From: Haloferula sp. BvORR071 | GTDB taxonomy: Bacteria; Verrucomicrobiota; Verrucomicrobiia; Verrucomicrobiales; Akkermansiaceae | DNA length: 64,000 nucleotides | Reading direction: 5' to 3' | NCBI RefSeq assembly: GCF_000739615.1 | Contig: NZ_BATP01000034.1 | Location: forward strand, 124,001 to 188,000 | In this document: positions 63,591-64,000 of the stretch, in pieces | Layout of the letters: each line of letters opens with the position of its first letter | Numbering within the stretch: position 1 is the first letter of the stretch | Translations under genes and position numbers: made by a program | The notes under the pieces: generated by a model | What the model was told of the DNA's origin: nothing | Database searches by the model: none | What the model saw: only the letters and a program-made list of their open reading frames with translations

Positions 63591-64000
63591 ATGATGCCTC
63601 ATCAACGCCCCTTCGTTGCTTCCTTTGCGGCTCTGGCTGTCGTGCTGGTTGCCGGTGCCCGTGCCGCTGATCCGGTCGCGGACTGGTTGGTGGATCCCTC
63701 GCCTTACCATGCCCGCATTGCGGAGAACCGCGACAAGGGCGAACTCGTTCTGGAGAATGGCTTGGCCCGGCGGGTGATTCGCTTGGGTCCCAATGCCGCG
63801 ACCATCTCCTTGGAGAACTTGGTCACTGGGGAGTATCTTTTGCGGGCGGTTGCCCCCGAAGCCCGGGTGACGATCGACGGCGTGGACTACCCGGTGGGCG
63901 GCCTCACCGGACAGAGCATCCAGAACTATCTCAAGGAAGACTGGGTCAAGGATCTCCGCCCGCTGCCCGGCGCCTATCAGTTTTCAGGCTTGGAAGAGCA
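63591..64000 (+). CDS. Secreted protein, 3'-truncated by the window edge; paralogue of the LamG glycosidase sandwich
   Basis: An open frame of 136 codons runs from the ATG at 63591 to the window end without a stop, so only the N-terminus is present. A signal peptide (FAALAVVLVAGARAAD) is followed by LVDPSPYHARIAENRDKG and NGLARRVIRLGPNAATISLE, then EARVTIDGVDYPVGGLTG. This stretch aligns with NGLVSRTFHLTDGNLGCISF and EARICLDGNWLEIGGLTG in the protein at 38239, with conserved spacing but without the LamG domain. It is probably a further clan GH-D-like glycosidase in the GH20-GH110-sulfatase operon (23-base gap to the sulfatase). The catalytic part lies outside the window. Confidence 0.75.
   Translation, partial: MMPHQRPFVASFAALAVVLVAGARAADPVADWLVDPSPYHARIAENRDKGELVLENGLARRVIRLGPNAATISLENLVTGEYLLRAVAPEARVTIDGVDYPVGGLTGQSIQNYLKEDWVKDLRPLPGAYQFSGLEE

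Overview
GC-rich bacterial chromosome segment that most resembles a member of the Verrucomicrobiota (a free-living Verrucomicrobiales, Luteolibacter/Haloferula-like, is my best guess). The grounds are an autotransporter-associated (PATR) repeat protein, a Verru_Chthon cassette protein A, two DUF1501 + PSCyt1/DUF1549/DUF1553 gene pairs, many secreted carbohydrate-active enzymes without SusC/SusD, and giant surface proteins that share a short C-terminal domain. I see no rRNA, tRNA, CRISPR array, insertion sequence or phage module.

Left third (1-15619): a tight three-gene operon for surface proteins: a Calx-beta/RTX-repeat protein, a parvulin-type prolyl isomerase that is probably an envelope-anchored folding helper, and a 3946-residue modular giant (Ig/cadherin-like repeats, a beta-helix, a lamin-tail-like domain, three HGL..G modules resembling the E1 FCCH fold, and a seven-repeat FG-GAP propeller). 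Next come a minus-strand soluble sugar dehydrogenase fused to cytochrome c, a PATR-repeat secreted protein, and a two-gene unit made of Verru_Chthon protein A and a coupled secreted protein.

Middle (27480-38127): a SulP anion transporter; the first DUF1501/DUF1553 pair, convergent to it; two AraC-family regulators (PAS type and cupin type) placed tail to tail; then a Gfo/Idh/MocA oxidoreductase and a sodium:solute symporter in one operon.

Right half (38239-64000): a glycan-degradation locus. A secreted LamG + clan GH-D-like glycosidase is translationally coupled to a cytoplasmic GH112 galacto-N-biose/lacto-N-biose phosphorylase and followed by a GH38 mannosidase. Then come the second DUF1501/DUF1553 pair, a ROK sugar kinase, a GH36-like alpha-galactosidase, a BNR/sialidase-like protein and a second symporter. 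A GH20 hexosaminidase, a GH110-like alpha-1,3-galactosidase, a CxPxR sulfatase and a truncated secreted protein form the last operon. Together these could take apart sulfated O-/N-glycans of the mucin or glycoprotein type: capping alpha-Gal, sulfate, HexNAc and mannose are removed outside the cytoplasm, a Gal-HexNAc disaccharide is imported by a symporter and phosphorolysed inside. The most interesting candidate system is the coupling of the LamG/GH-D-like enzyme with GH112, which suggests an alternative to the GH101 + GH112 route known from bifidobacteria.

Non-coding signals of note: a strong intrinsic terminator pointing leftward with no gene feeding it (22558-22600); a three-codon minicistron overlapping the Verru_Chthon A start; two copies of a dispersed inverted repeat (27143-27216, 38145-38197); a 19-base element shared by two promoter regions (18128-18146, 43458-43476); and two palindromes in the divergent promoter 57519-57665.
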